Below, in pieces: positions 45,506 to 54,345 of a stretch of 64,000 nt of DNA. Under the pieces are notes generated by a model. That model had not been told where the DNA came from, made no database searches, and was given only the letters and a program-made list of their open reading frames with translations. The stretch's first letter is position 1. Each line of letters starts with the position of its first letter. Where the stretch lies: assembly GCF_036289385.1 (NCBI RefSeq), contig NZ_JAYFFH010000001.1, positions 372,001 to 436,000 on the forward strand, in the 5' to 3' direction. A program made the translations under genes and the position numbers. The DNA is from Anaerofustis butyriciformans (GTDB taxonomy: Bacteria > Bacillota > Clostridia > Eubacteriales > Anaerofustaceae).

Positions 45506-46678
45506 ATGATGGAATAATCTTGTACCGATAAAAGACATTACCATGTTATATTTGTTACAAGTATCTATTACATTATCGTCTCTTATAGAGCCGCCTGCTT
45601 CAGCAATATATTTTACTCCGCTTTTATATGCTCTTTCTATATTATCACCAAATGGGAAGAAAGCATCTGACCCAAGACATACATCTGTCATTTTAGCTAA
45701 ATACTCTTTTTTTTCTTCCATTGTTAATACTTCTGGTTTTTTAGTAAATACATTTTCCCAGCTTCCGTCTCTTAATATGTCATCATGTTCCTCTGAAATA
45801 TATACGTCAATAGCATTATCTCTATCTGCCCTTCTTAAGCCTTCTTTAAAAGGTAAGTTTAAAACTTTATCGTGGCTTCTTAAAAACCATGTATCAGCTT
45901 TATTACCTGCAAGTCTTGTACAATGTATTCTTGATTGTTGACCTGCTCCTATTCCTATTGCTTGTCCGTCTTTTACATAACATACTGAATTTGACTGAGT
46001 ATATTTTAAAGTTATTAAAGAAATTATTAAATCTCTTTTTGCACTTTCACTCATATCTTTGTTTTCAGTAACAATATTTTCAAGCATATCTTCATTTATT
46101 TTTATATTGTTTCTGCCTTGTTCAAAAGTTATACCAAAAACTTCTTTTCTTTCTATTTCTTTTGGAACATAATTTTTATCAATTTTTATAACAAGATAGT
46201 TTCCTTTTTTCTTTTTCTTTAATATTTCTAAAGCTTGTTTTGAATATGAAGGAGCAATAATACCATCTGAAACTTCTTTTGATAAATAAAGTGCAGTTGC
46301 CTCATCACATTCATCAGACAATGCGGCAAAATCACCATAAGAAGACATTCTATCAGCTCCCCTTGCTCTTATATAAGCATTTGCTATACCTGTAAGTTTT
46401 ATGTTTTCATCAACAAAATACATTTTTTTCAATGTTTCATCAAGCTCCAAACCAACCGCAGCACCGGCAGGTGAAACGTGTTTAAAAGATGCCGCAGAAG
46501 GAAGCCCTGTTGCTTCTTTTAATTCCTTAACTAATTGATAGCTGTTAAAAGCATCAAGAAGATTAATGTATCCAGGATTACCATTTAAAACCGTAATCGG
46601 TAAATCTCCATCTTCCATATAAACTCTTGCAGGTTTTTGATTTGGGTTACATCCATACTTTAATTGTATTTCTTTCAT
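45503..46678 (-). CDS. purH: Stand-alone AICAR formyltransferase (PurH transformylase domain)
   Basis: 391 residues with only the AICAR transformylase part of PurH; there is no IMP cyclohydrolase domain. ELKYGCNPNQKPA-like opening, SFKHVSPAGAAVG (about 64-76, catalytic Lys-His), GAGQQSRIHCTRLAG (about 245-259), DAFFPFGDNIE (about 339-349) and the final SFIGTRLFHH are all conserved. It adds the formyl group of 10-formyl-THF to AICAR in purine synthesis. Closing the ring to IMP needs a separate cyclohydrolase, not in the window. A ZTP riboswitch lies directly upstream. Confidence 0.92.
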   Translation of the reverse strand: MKEIQLKYGCNPNQKPARVYMEDGDLPITVLNGNPGYINLLDAFNSYQLVKELKEATGLPSAASFKHVSPAGAAVGLELDETLKKMYFVDENIKLTGIANAYIRARGADRMSSYGDFAALSDECDEATALYLSKEVSDGIIAPSYSKQALEILKKKKKGNYLVIKIDKNYVPKEIERKEVFGITFEQGRNNIKINEDMLENIVTENKDMSESAKRDLIISLITLKYTQSNSVCYVKDGQAIGIGAGQQSRIHCTRLAGNKADTWFLRSHDKVLNLPFKEGLRRADRDNAIDVYISEEHDDILRDGSWENVFTKKPEVLTMEEKKEYLAKMTDVCLGSDAFFPFGDNIERAYKSGVKYIAEAGGSIRDDNVIDTCNKYNMVMSFIGTRLFHH

Positions 46679-46700
46679 TTGTTACACTCCTAAAACAATA

Positions 46701-46795
46701 AAGAGCCCACCAATCCAGGCTCTTGCCCAGACGGTCGGCTCATAATAATCATTATACTTCATGTGGTTAATTCCACTGTTCCGTCAGTCGTATAA
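46701..46795 (-). promoter_or_regulatory. ZTP (pfl) riboswitch with terminator platform
   Basis: In minus orientation: CGACTGACGG, then a GTGG...CCAC hairpin, a spacer, and GCCGACCGTCTGGGCA, which match the two conserved halves of the ZTP aptamer (the CUGGGC end forms the pseudoknot). The same end overlaps a terminator hairpin, AGAGCC...GGCTCT followed by a T-rich run (46701-46723). ZTP/ZMP rises when 10-formyl-THF is short; binding would then let the message run into purH, the enzyme that uses ZMP and formyl-THF. Confidence 0.82.
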
Positions 46796-46849
46796 CATAA
46801 ATTAGAATAACATTTTTTTATTTTTAAGTCAACATTATATCTAAAACAA

Positions 46850-48223
46850 TTACTTTGATAGTTGATTACTACTTATATTACCTACTTTATAAACATTAAT
46901 TGTAGAATCACTTAAAGTAAAACCACTACTGTCAGGAATAACAGTTAAAACACAAGGTGTTGAAGTAACTGAAATTGGTGTAGAAAAAGACATATTTGCA
47001 TAGTTACCAGAACCTGACAATGATTGTCTTGTTACTGCACTATTTACTGCGTTTCCATCTTTATATAAAGCAATACTTATTGCAGAAGAAGAACCTGAAG
47101 TTCCTGCAGAAGCATTAAAGTTTACTTGATAAATACCATTTTGCGAAATTGTTATATTGGTTGAATTTGTATTATGAGTTATTGCACTACCACTACTTAA
47201 ATAATTACTGTTAAATTGAATAGGTTGATTTGCGGTTGTTGGTTGTGGTGCAGAATCAATTGCACATAATATTTGAGGATTATCCAAACTGCTTGCGCCT
47301 GTGGCACCTGTTGCGCCAGTTGCTCCTGTTATACCGGTTGCGCCCCTTGGAATTGCAAAATTAAAAACCGCATTTTGAGGTGTTCCTGAATTTGTAACAG
47401 TAGCAGAAGTACCAGGCGCAGAAGTTGTAACTGTTCCAACACTTAATGTAGCAGCTTGACCGTTATTTCCGCTTGGACCTGTTGGGCCTGTTGGGCCTGT
47501 CGGACCCGTAACACCAGTTGCTCCACTTGGGCCTGTTGGACCTGTAGCACCAGTTGATCCACTTGGGCCTGTTGGTCCCGTTGGACCTGTAACACCAGTT
47601 GCTCCGCTTGGACCTGCTGGGCCTGTTGGCCCCGTAACTCCAGTCGCTCCGCTTGGACCTGCTGGGCCTGTTGGACCTGTAACACCAGTTGCTCCGATTG
47701 AACCTGTTGGACCTTGAACACCTTGAGGGCCTTGTGGTCCTTGTGGACCGGTTGGACCTGTTGCTCCTGTAGTACCTGCACCAGTAGGACCTTGTATCCC
47801 TTGAGGACCTTGTGGTCCCTGTGGGCCAGTTGGACCTGTCGCCCCTGAACCTGTTACTCCTGTAGCTCCCGTTGGGCCGGTTGGGCCTGTTGGACCTGTA
47901 ACACCAGTTGCTCCTGTAGGACCTATTATACTATTACCATTTGGTCCTTGTGGTCCGGTTGGTCCGGTTGCACCAGTTGCCCCTGTTGGTCCTGGACACC
48001 CTCTTGGACCTCTCGGACCTGTAGCTCCTGTTGCCCCCGTTGGGCCGGTTACTACGCAGCAATTATGACTTTTGGGAGTATAACAGCAAGAAGATTGATT
48101 ATTATTTGTATAGGGATAATATTCATTTGATTTCATACTGCATGAATTATTTTTTTTAGAATGTTTACAACAATTTGAATTATTGTTACCTTCTAAAAAA
48201 CTGTTATAATCAAAATCATACAT
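46850..48223 (-). CDS. Collagen-like spore-surface protein (BclA type)
   Basis: 457 residues. An N-terminal head of about 57 residues is rich in Cys, Asn and Ser (NCCKHSKKNNSC, SSCCYT). A collagen region with Gly-x-x triplets, mostly GPT/GAT, extends from about 58 to 325 with only short breaks. The globular C-terminal domain of about 125 residues (YLSSGSAITHNTNSTNIT, YQVNFNASAGT, ISIALYKDG) resembles the TNF-like trimer tip of BclA proteins. The Thr in the triplets is a usual O-glycosylation site. No signal peptide is seen, which fits a mother-cell protein added to the exosporium. The upstream GT2 gene ends 25 bp before it, suggesting the transferase decorates this protein. Confidence 0.88.
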   Translation of the reverse strand: MYDFDYNSFLEGNNNSNCCKHSKKNNSCSMKSNEYYPYTNNNQSSCCYTPKSHNCCVVTGPTGATGATGPRGPRGCPGPTGATGATGPTGPQGPNGNSIIGPTGATGVTGPTGPTGPTGATGVTGSGATGPTGPQGPQGPQGIQGPTGAGTTGATGPTGPQGPQGPQGVQGPTGSIGATGVTGPTGPAGPSGATGVTGPTGPAGPSGATGVTGPTGPTGPSGSTGATGPTGPSGATGVTGPTGPTGPTGPSGNNGQAATLSVGTVTTSAPGTSATVTNSGTPQNAVFNFAIPRGATGITGATGATGATGASSLDNPQILCAIDSAPQPTTANQPIQFNSNYLSSGSAITHNTNSTNITISQNGIYQVNFNASAGTSGSSSAISIALYKDGNAVNSAVTRQSLSGSGNYANMSFSTPISVTSTPCVLTVIPDSSGFTLSDSTINVYKVGNISSNQLSK

Positions 48224-48248
48224 TATATTTTCACTCCTTATTTTACTT

Positions 48249-49322
48249 TTAAGAAAATATATTTTTAAAGTATTCTCTGTTTATCATATATTCTCTACCA
48301 GCAGGCTTTATAATGCCTGCTAATTCATTATATTCATTTGCTAAATTTGTGTTACCGATTTTGTCATAACATACACAAAGTTGAATTAAAGGAATATATC
48401 CATAACAATCTTCTAAAATAAATCCACCTAAAGTATCCTTTCTACTACAATTAAGTGCCGCTTTATACCAATAAATTGCATCATTGTATCTATTTATATT
48501 AACAAAATAATTTCCTATATCACAACAAACTTCCGCTCTTGGAGTATCATACTTAAATGTCCTAAACAATACTTCAATTTCTTTATCTGTTTGTCCTATA
48601 TTTTTATAACAATAAGACATCATCCTTAAAGCATCAATTTTATTTTCCAAAAATCCGTTATCCATATTTAAAAACTTTTCAAATCCATCAATTGCATTAT
48701 TAAATTTATTGTGATAAAGAAGTTCCCTGCTATAATAAAATAGTTCTCTTGGAGAAAAAACAACCCCGTTATTTAATAATTTTTCAAATATTTTTATATT
48801 TCTGTCACTGTAGCTTTTCTTTATTTTTTTATGAGTAACGGCAATATTAGAATATTCTATTTTTCCAAAAGGAACTATTGCCTCATGAACATAACCGTTC
48901 CACATATCCTTATGAATATTTTTTATTAATCTTTCCCTGTAATATGAAAAAACGACATTGCCATTTTCATCAAACGACGTATTATATTTCATCATTACAA
49001 CATCTATATCATTACTCATGTTTTCTTTCATTTTTATGAATTTCTTTTTATCTTCATCAAGTATTACATCATCTGCATCAAGCCATAAAATATATTCTTT
49101 TGTAGCTTTTGAAAAAGAAAAATTTCTTGCACGGGAAAAATTATCTACCCATTCATAATCATATATTTTATTTGTGAATTCTTTTGCAATTTCTTTTGTT
49201 CTATCCTTCGAACCTGTATCCACTATGATAATTTCATCAACAATATCTTTAATGCTTTTTAAACATCTTTTTAAAACACTTTCTTCATCTTTTACTATCA
49301 TACATAAACTTATGCTTACCAA
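48249..49322 (-). CDS. Family 2 glycosyltransferase with TPR-like C-terminus
   Basis: 357 residues. The GT2 opening ISLCMIVKDEESVLKRCLKSI and the VDTGSKDRTKEIAK nucleotide-sugar motif are at about 4-49. The DxD-type motif WLDADDV is at about 74-80. After about 190 residues the protein becomes helical with TPR-like repeats (ELLYHNKFNNAIDGFEKFL, YNDAIYWYKAALNC). This combination is common in bacterial GTs that act on protein or surface carriers. It is the first gene of the pair with the collagen-like protein. Substrate inferred only from position. Confidence 0.88.
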   Translation of the reverse strand: MVSISLCMIVKDEESVLKRCLKSIKDIVDEIIIVDTGSKDRTKEIAKEFTNKIYDYEWVDNFSRARNFSFSKATKEYILWLDADDVILDEDKKKFIKMKENMSNDIDVVMMKYNTSFDENGNVVFSYYRERLIKNIHKDMWNGYVHEAIVPFGKIEYSNIAVTHKKIKKSYSDRNIKIFEKLLNNGVVFSPRELFYYSRELLYHNKFNNAIDGFEKFLNMDNGFLENKIDALRMMSYCYKNIGQTDKEIEVLFRTFKYDTPRAEVCCDIGNYFVNINRYNDAIYWYKAALNCSRKDTLGGFILEDCYGYIPLIQLCVCYDKIGNTNLANEYNELAGIIKPAGREYMINREYFKNIFS

Positions 49323-49383
49323 AACAAAACCTCCTTTTTGAGAGTTTATATATAATATGAAATATGATAAAAAAACGTTAAAA

Positions 49384-49407
49384 AAATAAAGGGTAAATAC
49401 CCTTTAC
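49384..49407 (-). terminator. Rho-independent terminator of the MATE gene
   Basis: AAAGGGTA-TTTA-CCCTTT with a T-run on the minus strand. Confidence 0.7.
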
Positions 49408-49408
49408 T

Positions 49409-50782
49409 TTATAAATTCTTAATTTCTTTTTGGTATATTCTCGATAAGAAGAAGACACAAAGGGATACGGCGATAATCTCTGCAAAAGGAAAAGACCACC
49501 ATATTAAATTAAGTCCTCCTATTTTTGAAAGCACATAAGCTACAGGAAGAAGAACAACAAGCTGTCTTATTCCTGATATAAGTAAACTTTCCAACCCATG
49601 TCCTAAAGCCTGACACATAGAAAGAGTACAAATACTAAAACCTGCAAATACAAAACTTATTCCTATTATTCTAAGTGCAGGAACACCTATACTCATCATT
49701 GTATTTGAAGCATTAAATACAGAAAGAAGTTCTTTTGGGAAGAACAAGAACAGTAAAAATCCTACAAACATAATCCCAACGGCATAAAAAATGCTAAGTT
49801 TGAAAGTTTTCATTATTCTTTCTTTCTTTCTCGCTCCGTAATTGTACGATATAATAGGCACCATACCGTTATTTAATCCAAACACAGGCATAAAAACGAA
49901 ACTTTGAAGTTTGAAATATACTCCAAAAACCGCTGTTGCCGTAGATGAAAATGTAATTAAAATCTTATTCATTCCAAAGGTCATAACTGAAGATAATGAT
50001 GATAAGATAATCGAAGGAATACCAACAGAATAAATCCTTTTTATAATGGATAAATTAGGTCTATATCCCTTTAAATTTATATCTATCTCGTGATTCTTAT
50101 AATGATTAAACAAAAACCCAACAATAGCAGCTATAATTTGCCCCGTTACTGTAGCAAGAGCAGCTCCCGCAACTCCCATTTTTGGAAATCCAAATAAACC
50201 AAATATCATTATAGGGTCTAATATTATATTTATTATTGCGCCAAGACCTTGCATATACATATTATAAACTGTTTTTCCCGTAGATTGTAACAGTCTTTCA
50301 AATGCTATTTGAAAGAATACTCCAAAAGATAAAACGGTACATATGGTTAAATAAATTGTTCCGTCATTTACAATATCTGTTATATTTGTCTGAGAAAGGA
50401 AAAAGGCTCTTGAACCAAAAATTCCAAATATTAAAAATATAATATAATTAATTGCTGCAAGAAATATTGCTGTTTTTGCAGCTTGATTTGCCTTATCAAA
50501 CTCCTTCTCTCCAAGACATTTTGATAAATAAGCATTAACACCTACTCCCGTACCTACTGCAACTGCAATCATAAAGTTTTGTATCGGGAAAGCCAAAGAT
50601 ACCGCAGTTAATGCATTTTCGCTTAACATCGCAACAAACATACTGTCAACAATGTTATATAAAGCCTGTATAAGCATTGATGCCATCATAGGAAGTGACA
50701 TAGTAACAAGTAACTTGCTTACAGGCATTACCCCCATTTTATTCTCTTTTCTTTTGTCTATAACAAGCTCTTTTTCATCCAT
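49409..50782 (-). CDS. MATE family multidrug efflux transporter
   Basis: 457 residues with 12 expected membrane helices in two related halves. LLVTMSLPMMASMLIQALYNIVDSMFVA at the start (about 23-50; read as two adjoining motifs) and GVGVNAYLSKCLGEKE (about 88-103) mark the first half. ISYNYGARKKERI (about 313-325) marks the second. The drug:Na+ or drug:H+ exchange substrate is unknown. It overlaps the upstream kinase-like gene as TAATG, so the two are translationally coupled. Confidence 0.92.
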   Translation of the reverse strand: MDEKELVIDKRKENKMGVMPVSKLLVTMSLPMMASMLIQALYNIVDSMFVAMLSENALTAVSLAFPIQNFMIAVAVGTGVGVNAYLSKCLGEKEFDKANQAAKTAIFLAAINYIIFLIFGIFGSRAFFLSQTNITDIVNDGTIYLTICTVLSFGVFFQIAFERLLQSTGKTVYNMYMQGLGAIINIILDPIMIFGLFGFPKMGVAGAALATVTGQIIAAIVGFLFNHYKNHEIDINLKGYRPNLSIIKRIYSVGIPSIILSSLSSVMTFGMNKILITFSSTATAVFGVYFKLQSFVFMPVFGLNNGMVPIISYNYGARKKERIMKTFKLSIFYAVGIMFVGFLLFLFFPKELLSVFNASNTMMSIGVPALRIIGISFVFAGFSICTLSMCQALGHGLESLLISGIRQLVVLLPVAYVLSKIGGLNLIWWSFPFAEIIAVSLCVFFLSRIYQKEIKNL

Positions 50783-51372
50783 TAAGCTTTATTCTCCTTT
50801 ATTTCAACTAACGCTTTTATCAGCTGTGCACATTCATCCAAACCCATTGTGCTGTTTAAAACCATATCATAATTTTTTGCTACATTCCATTTTTCATCTG
50901 TAATATAATTATAATATTTAGCTCTAGATTTATCTATTTTTGTTACATAATGTTCGATATTTTTTTGTTCTACGTGATAATCTTCCTTAACACGTTTCAC
51001 TCTTTCTTCAAATGGTGCACTTACGAATATTCTTGCACAATTTTCTTTGTGTCTTAGAATATAGTCAGCGCAAAGACCAACAATAATACAAGGTCCTTTA
51101 TCTGCCACTTTTTTTATAATATCTGCTTCTGAAACAAGAAGCTGTCCCTCAACAGGTAAATTATCATAACTAAAACTCAAATTTGAAAAACATCCTATTG
51201 GATTTCTTGTATCGGCATTTCTTATAAAATCAGCTGCAAGACCTGTTTCTTGAACAATTAAATTTATAAGTTCCTCATCATAAAAAGGAATATCTAAAAG
51301 TTTAGAAACTTTTTTTGCTATAAGACGTCCTCCTGAACCGTATTCTCTTCCTATTGTAATAACTGTATTCAT
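50782..51372 (-). CDS. Cytidylate-kinase-like family protein
   Basis: 196 residues from ATG 51372, since GGGAGGTG is 7-8 nt upstream. It starts VITIGREYGSGGRLIAKKVSKLL, a variant P-loop (GREYGSGG) characteristic of the cytidylate kinase-like group. FYDEELINLIVQETG follows, later CIIVGLCADYIL and FVSAPFEERVKRV. YYNYITDEKWN is the Arg/Tyr lid region. Real CMP kinases have a longer NMP domain, so substrate and function are open. Coupled to the MATE gene. Confidence 0.88.
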   Translation of the reverse strand: MNTVITIGREYGSGGRLIAKKVSKLLDIPFYDEELINLIVQETGLAADFIRNADTRNPIGCFSNLSFSYDNLPVEGQLLVSEADIIKKVADKGPCIIVGLCADYILRHKENCARIFVSAPFEERVKRVKEDYHVEQKNIEHYVTKIDKSRAKYYNYITDEKWNVAKNYDMVLNSTMGLDECAQLIKALVEIKENKA

Positions 51373-51476
51373 ATTTACACCTCCCATTCCATAAACACGA
51401 ACACATTTTTATATAATTTTTTATTATTTTTAATTCTATGATAAAAAAATATTTTTGTCAACAAAGCAACTTAAGC

Positions 51477-51508
51477 AAAAAAAGAAAGAGTTTTCACTCT
51501 TTCTTTTA
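51477..51508 (-). terminator. Rho-independent terminator of the AGCS gene
   Basis: AAAGAAAGAGT and ACTCTTTCTTT arms with a short loop and T-run on the minus strand. Confidence 0.75.
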
Positions 51509-51514
51509 AAATTA

Positions 51515-52948
51515 CTAAGCCTCAACTTTAGATTCTTTTTCTTTTTTCATTTTATCAAAATATTTCTTTGTTTCACTAACGACTACACCGCTTAATGCAA
51601 ATAGTGCAATCATATTTGGAACTGCCATTAAACCATTAAATATATCAGCAATTGTCCAAACAGCTTTTACTGTCATATATGGTCCAATAAATATTGCTAA
51701 AATATAAATCCATCTAAATGTAAGTAATGCTTTTTTGTTTCCGCCGTTTAAATATTCAAGACATCTTTCAGAATAATAATCCCAACCTAAAATAGTTGTA
51801 AAAGCAAAGAATACAAGACAAATCATTAATATAAATGATGATATTTGTGGAGAAAAAGGAAGTCCGTTATTAAATGCATATGTAGTTACTTCAACTCCTT
51901 CAAGCCCACTCACTTGCCACGCTCCTGTCAAGATTATAGATAATCCTGTCATAGTACATATTATTATTGTATCTATAAATGTTCCTGTCATTGAAACCAA
52001 ACCTTGTCTTGCAGGTTCTTTTGTTTTAGCGGCAGCTGCGGCTATAGGAGCAGATCCAAGACCTGATTCATTTGAAAAAATACCTCTTGCGACCCCTTTT
52101 TGTACCGCAATAATCATACTACCAACTATACCCCCGGTTACGGCAGAAGGATTAAATGCTCCCTTTATTATAACCATAATTGCATTTGGAATTTCAGTTA
52201 TATTGCATATCATTAAAATAAGACAAACAACAAAATACAAAACAGCCATAAACGGCACGACAACTTGAGATACACTTGCAATTCTTTTAATTCCTCCTAT
52301 TAAAACAAGTGCAACACAAACTGTAAGAATCAAAGATGAAATAACAACTGTCCAAGAATATGTTCCTATACCGGGTATTGTAACAGTCCATGCCATATTA
52401 GGGTCAAAAAAATTATTCACTGCAGATGCAATACCATTAACCTGTGTAAAAGTCCCTATACTAAACAAACCAACACAAATCCCAAAAAAAGCAAATATCT
52501 TGGCAAGCCATTTCCATTTTTCACCCATTCCTCTTTCAATATAATAAAAAGGTCCCCCTAGAGCATGATTATCTTTATCCAAAACTCTGTATTTTACGGC
52601 CAAAAGACCTTCAGAATATTTTGTTGCCATACCGAAAAATGCAGCAAGCTCCATCCAAAACAATGCACCAGGTCCTCCCGCACATATTGCGGTTGCAACA
52701 CCTACGATGTTACCTGTACCTATTGTTGCTGAAAGGGCTGTACACAAAGCACCAAAAGAGGTAACTTCTCCGTCTCCGCCTTCTTCATTTTTTACCATAT
52801 ACTTTAAAGCCAAAGGTAGTTTACGAATTTGAGTAAATCCCAATCTTAAAGTTAAAAATATTCCCCCTGCCATTATCAAAACAATCAAAGGAGTTCCCCA
52901 TACAAAGTCATTGATTTTAACAAGAAGTTCAGTAAAATTGTCCAACAT
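51515..52948 (-). CDS. Sodium:alanine/glycine symporter (AGCS family)
   Basis: 477 residues from ATG 52948 (AAGGTG 7-8 nt before; the earlier TTG overlaps that site). FGALCTALSATIGTGNIVGVATAI (about 62-85; read as two adjoining motifs), PGALFWMELAAFFGMATKYSE and SNESGLGSAPIAAAAAKT are the family's Na+ and amino acid binding segments. It imports alanine or glycine with Na+. A tandem glycine riboswitch upstream indicates that glycine is the relevant substrate. Confidence 0.94.
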   Translation of the reverse strand: MLDNFTELLVKINDFVWGTPLIVLIMAGGIFLTLRLGFTQIRKLPLALKYMVKNEEGGDGEVTSFGALCTALSATIGTGNIVGVATAICAGGPGALFWMELAAFFGMATKYSEGLLAVKYRVLDKDNHALGGPFYYIERGMGEKWKWLAKIFAFFGICVGLFSIGTFTQVNGIASAVNNFFDPNMAWTVTIPGIGTYSWTVVISSLILTVCVALVLIGGIKRIASVSQVVVPFMAVLYFVVCLILMICNITEIPNAIMVIIKGAFNPSAVTGGIVGSMIIAVQKGVARGIFSNESGLGSAPIAAAAAKTKEPARQGLVSMTGTFIDTIIICTMTGLSIILTGAWQVSGLEGVEVTTYAFNNGLPFSPQISSFILMICLVFFAFTTILGWDYYSERCLEYLNGGNKKALLTFRWIYILAIFIGPYMTVKAVWTIADIFNGLMAVPNMIALFALSGVVVSETKKYFDKMKKEKESKVEA

Positions 52949-52981
52949 ATTAAAACACCTTTCCAATAAAGAACAAAAGAT

Positions 52982-53015
52982 AAAAAAAGAGCCAAATAAA
53001 CATATTTGACTCTAA
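52982..53015 (-). terminator. Riboswitch-linked terminator
   Basis: AGAGTCAAATA and TATTTGGCTCT arms plus a T-run, on the minus strand, between the glycine aptamers and the symporter gene. Confidence 0.7.
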
Positions 53016-53070
53016 TACTCTAAATAAAATAACATTACATAATAAAAAATATTAAAATAATTTTATTATA

Positions 53071-53238
53071 CTCTGTCCTTTTGCCTGAGAGATTAATGTA
53101 AAACATCTTGCACCTTCGGCACTCCATAGAGATTCTCCAGAGCCACATCCGTTTATAGTCCTCATTCAAATTTGAATACCTGAGAGTTTTACTCCTTCGG
53201 TAAGGCAAAGCCTATTTTCCTACAAACTTCTTTTGTCC
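53071..53238 (-). promoter_or_regulatory. Tandem glycine riboswitch
   Basis: In minus orientation two aptamers can be read. The first has ACCGAAGGAGTAAAACTCTC and GGAUGUGG-like ends. The second starts CTCTGGAGAATCTC, then GCCGAAGGTGCAAG, ATCTCTCAGGCAAAAGGACAGAG. These are the conserved parts of the gcvT-type glycine aptamer. A terminator and then the AGCS symporter gene follow. Whether glycine turns transport on or off is not visible from sequence; repression of import is the usual pattern for symporters. Confidence 0.9.
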
Positions 53239-53326
53239 TAAATTATTATTAAATTTTCATACGCATATTATTATATATGAACTTTCTGAAAATTTCAAAC
53301 ATTTATTACATTTTTTTCATAATTTT

Positions 53327-54331
53327 TTAATTTTCTTTTGTTAAGATGTCAAAATTTATTTTTTTATAAAAAAGTTCTCTTATTTTATTAAAATCACTTG
53401 TTAAAGATAAAATCCACATAAGTTTAATACATACAGCTTCAACGGTCATATCAAAAGATTCTAAAACATTATATTCCTTCATTATATTTTTCCCTACTTC
53501 ATAAAGCTTTGCATCGCTTCCTTCAAACATAACCTGTGTTGTAATAACAATAATTTTGCCTTGTTTTGTATATTTCTTTAATTTATCAAGAAAATTTCTT
53601 TTATTATGAAAAGGAACTCCCCCGACTCCGTAACTTTCAATAACTACAGCATCATAATTATCCATAATATAATCAAGTATATCGGGTTCAATACCCGGTA
53701 TAAGTTTTAATACAAAAACGGAAGGTTTTAAACAATCATAAAACTTTATACTGCTTTCTTTTTCATTTTTTTCAACATATTTTACAATTCTTTCCCCATC
53801 AATAAATGCAGAAATAGGATAATTGATACTTTCAAAAGCACTGTAGCTTTTACTTCTTACTTTTCTTGCTCTCGTACCTATAATTACTTTACCGTCAAAA
53901 ACTACATAAACTCCATAATTTTGTTCATCTAAACAAAAGCGTATACTATCTGTTAAATTTTTCTTTGCATCGCTTATTGTTTCGTTAATAGGCTTTTGAG
54001 AGCCTGTTATTACTATTGGCTTTTTTGAATTTTGAATCAAATAAGATAATGCACATGCAGTATATGACATTGTGTCTGTGCCATGTGTAATTATAAATCC
54101 GTCATAATTATCATATTCTTCCTTTATTACATTTGCAATCTGACACCAATGCTCAGGCTGAATGTTTGTACTATCTAAATTAAATAACTGTTTAAAAGTT
54201 AGATTACATATTTTTTTTATTTCTGGTATATATTTCACAATATCTTCTGCCCTAACATATGGCATTAATCCATTTTCTGTGTTTATACATGCAATAGTTC
54301 CGCCTGCTGCTATAAGTAAAATATTTTTCAT
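53327..54331 (-). CDS. ansA: L-asparaginase (type I, cytoplasmic)
   Basis: 334 residues. The first catalytic Thr is in LIAAGGTIAC (Thr12). The second motif, ITHGTDTMSYTACAL (about 81-95), holds Thr-Asp; the lysine is in VITGSQKP (about 111-118). No signal peptide, as in type I. It hydrolyses asparagine to aspartate and ammonia. It begins 14 bp after the DUF1848 gene. Confidence 0.94.
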   Translation of the reverse strand: MKNILLIAAGGTIACINTENGLMPYVRAEDIVKYIPEIKKICNLTFKQLFNLDSTNIQPEHWCQIANVIKEEYDNYDGFIITHGTDTMSYTACALSYLIQNSKKPIVITGSQKPINETISDAKKNLTDSIRFCLDEQNYGVYVVFDGKVIIGTRARKVRSKSYSAFESINYPISAFIDGERIVKYVEKNEKESSIKFYDCLKPSVFVLKLIPGIEPDILDYIMDNYDAVVIESYGVGGVPFHNKRNFLDKLKKYTKQGKIIVITTQVMFEGSDAKLYEVGKNIMKEYNVLESFDMTVEAVCIKLMWILSLTSDFNKIRELFYKKINFDILTKEN

Positions 54332-54345
54332 TTTATCTCCTTATT

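Noticed and set aside
47443..47781. Gln/Val-rich open frame inside the collagen gene
   Set aside because: Alternate reading of the GPTGAT triplet repeats, a periodicity artefact.
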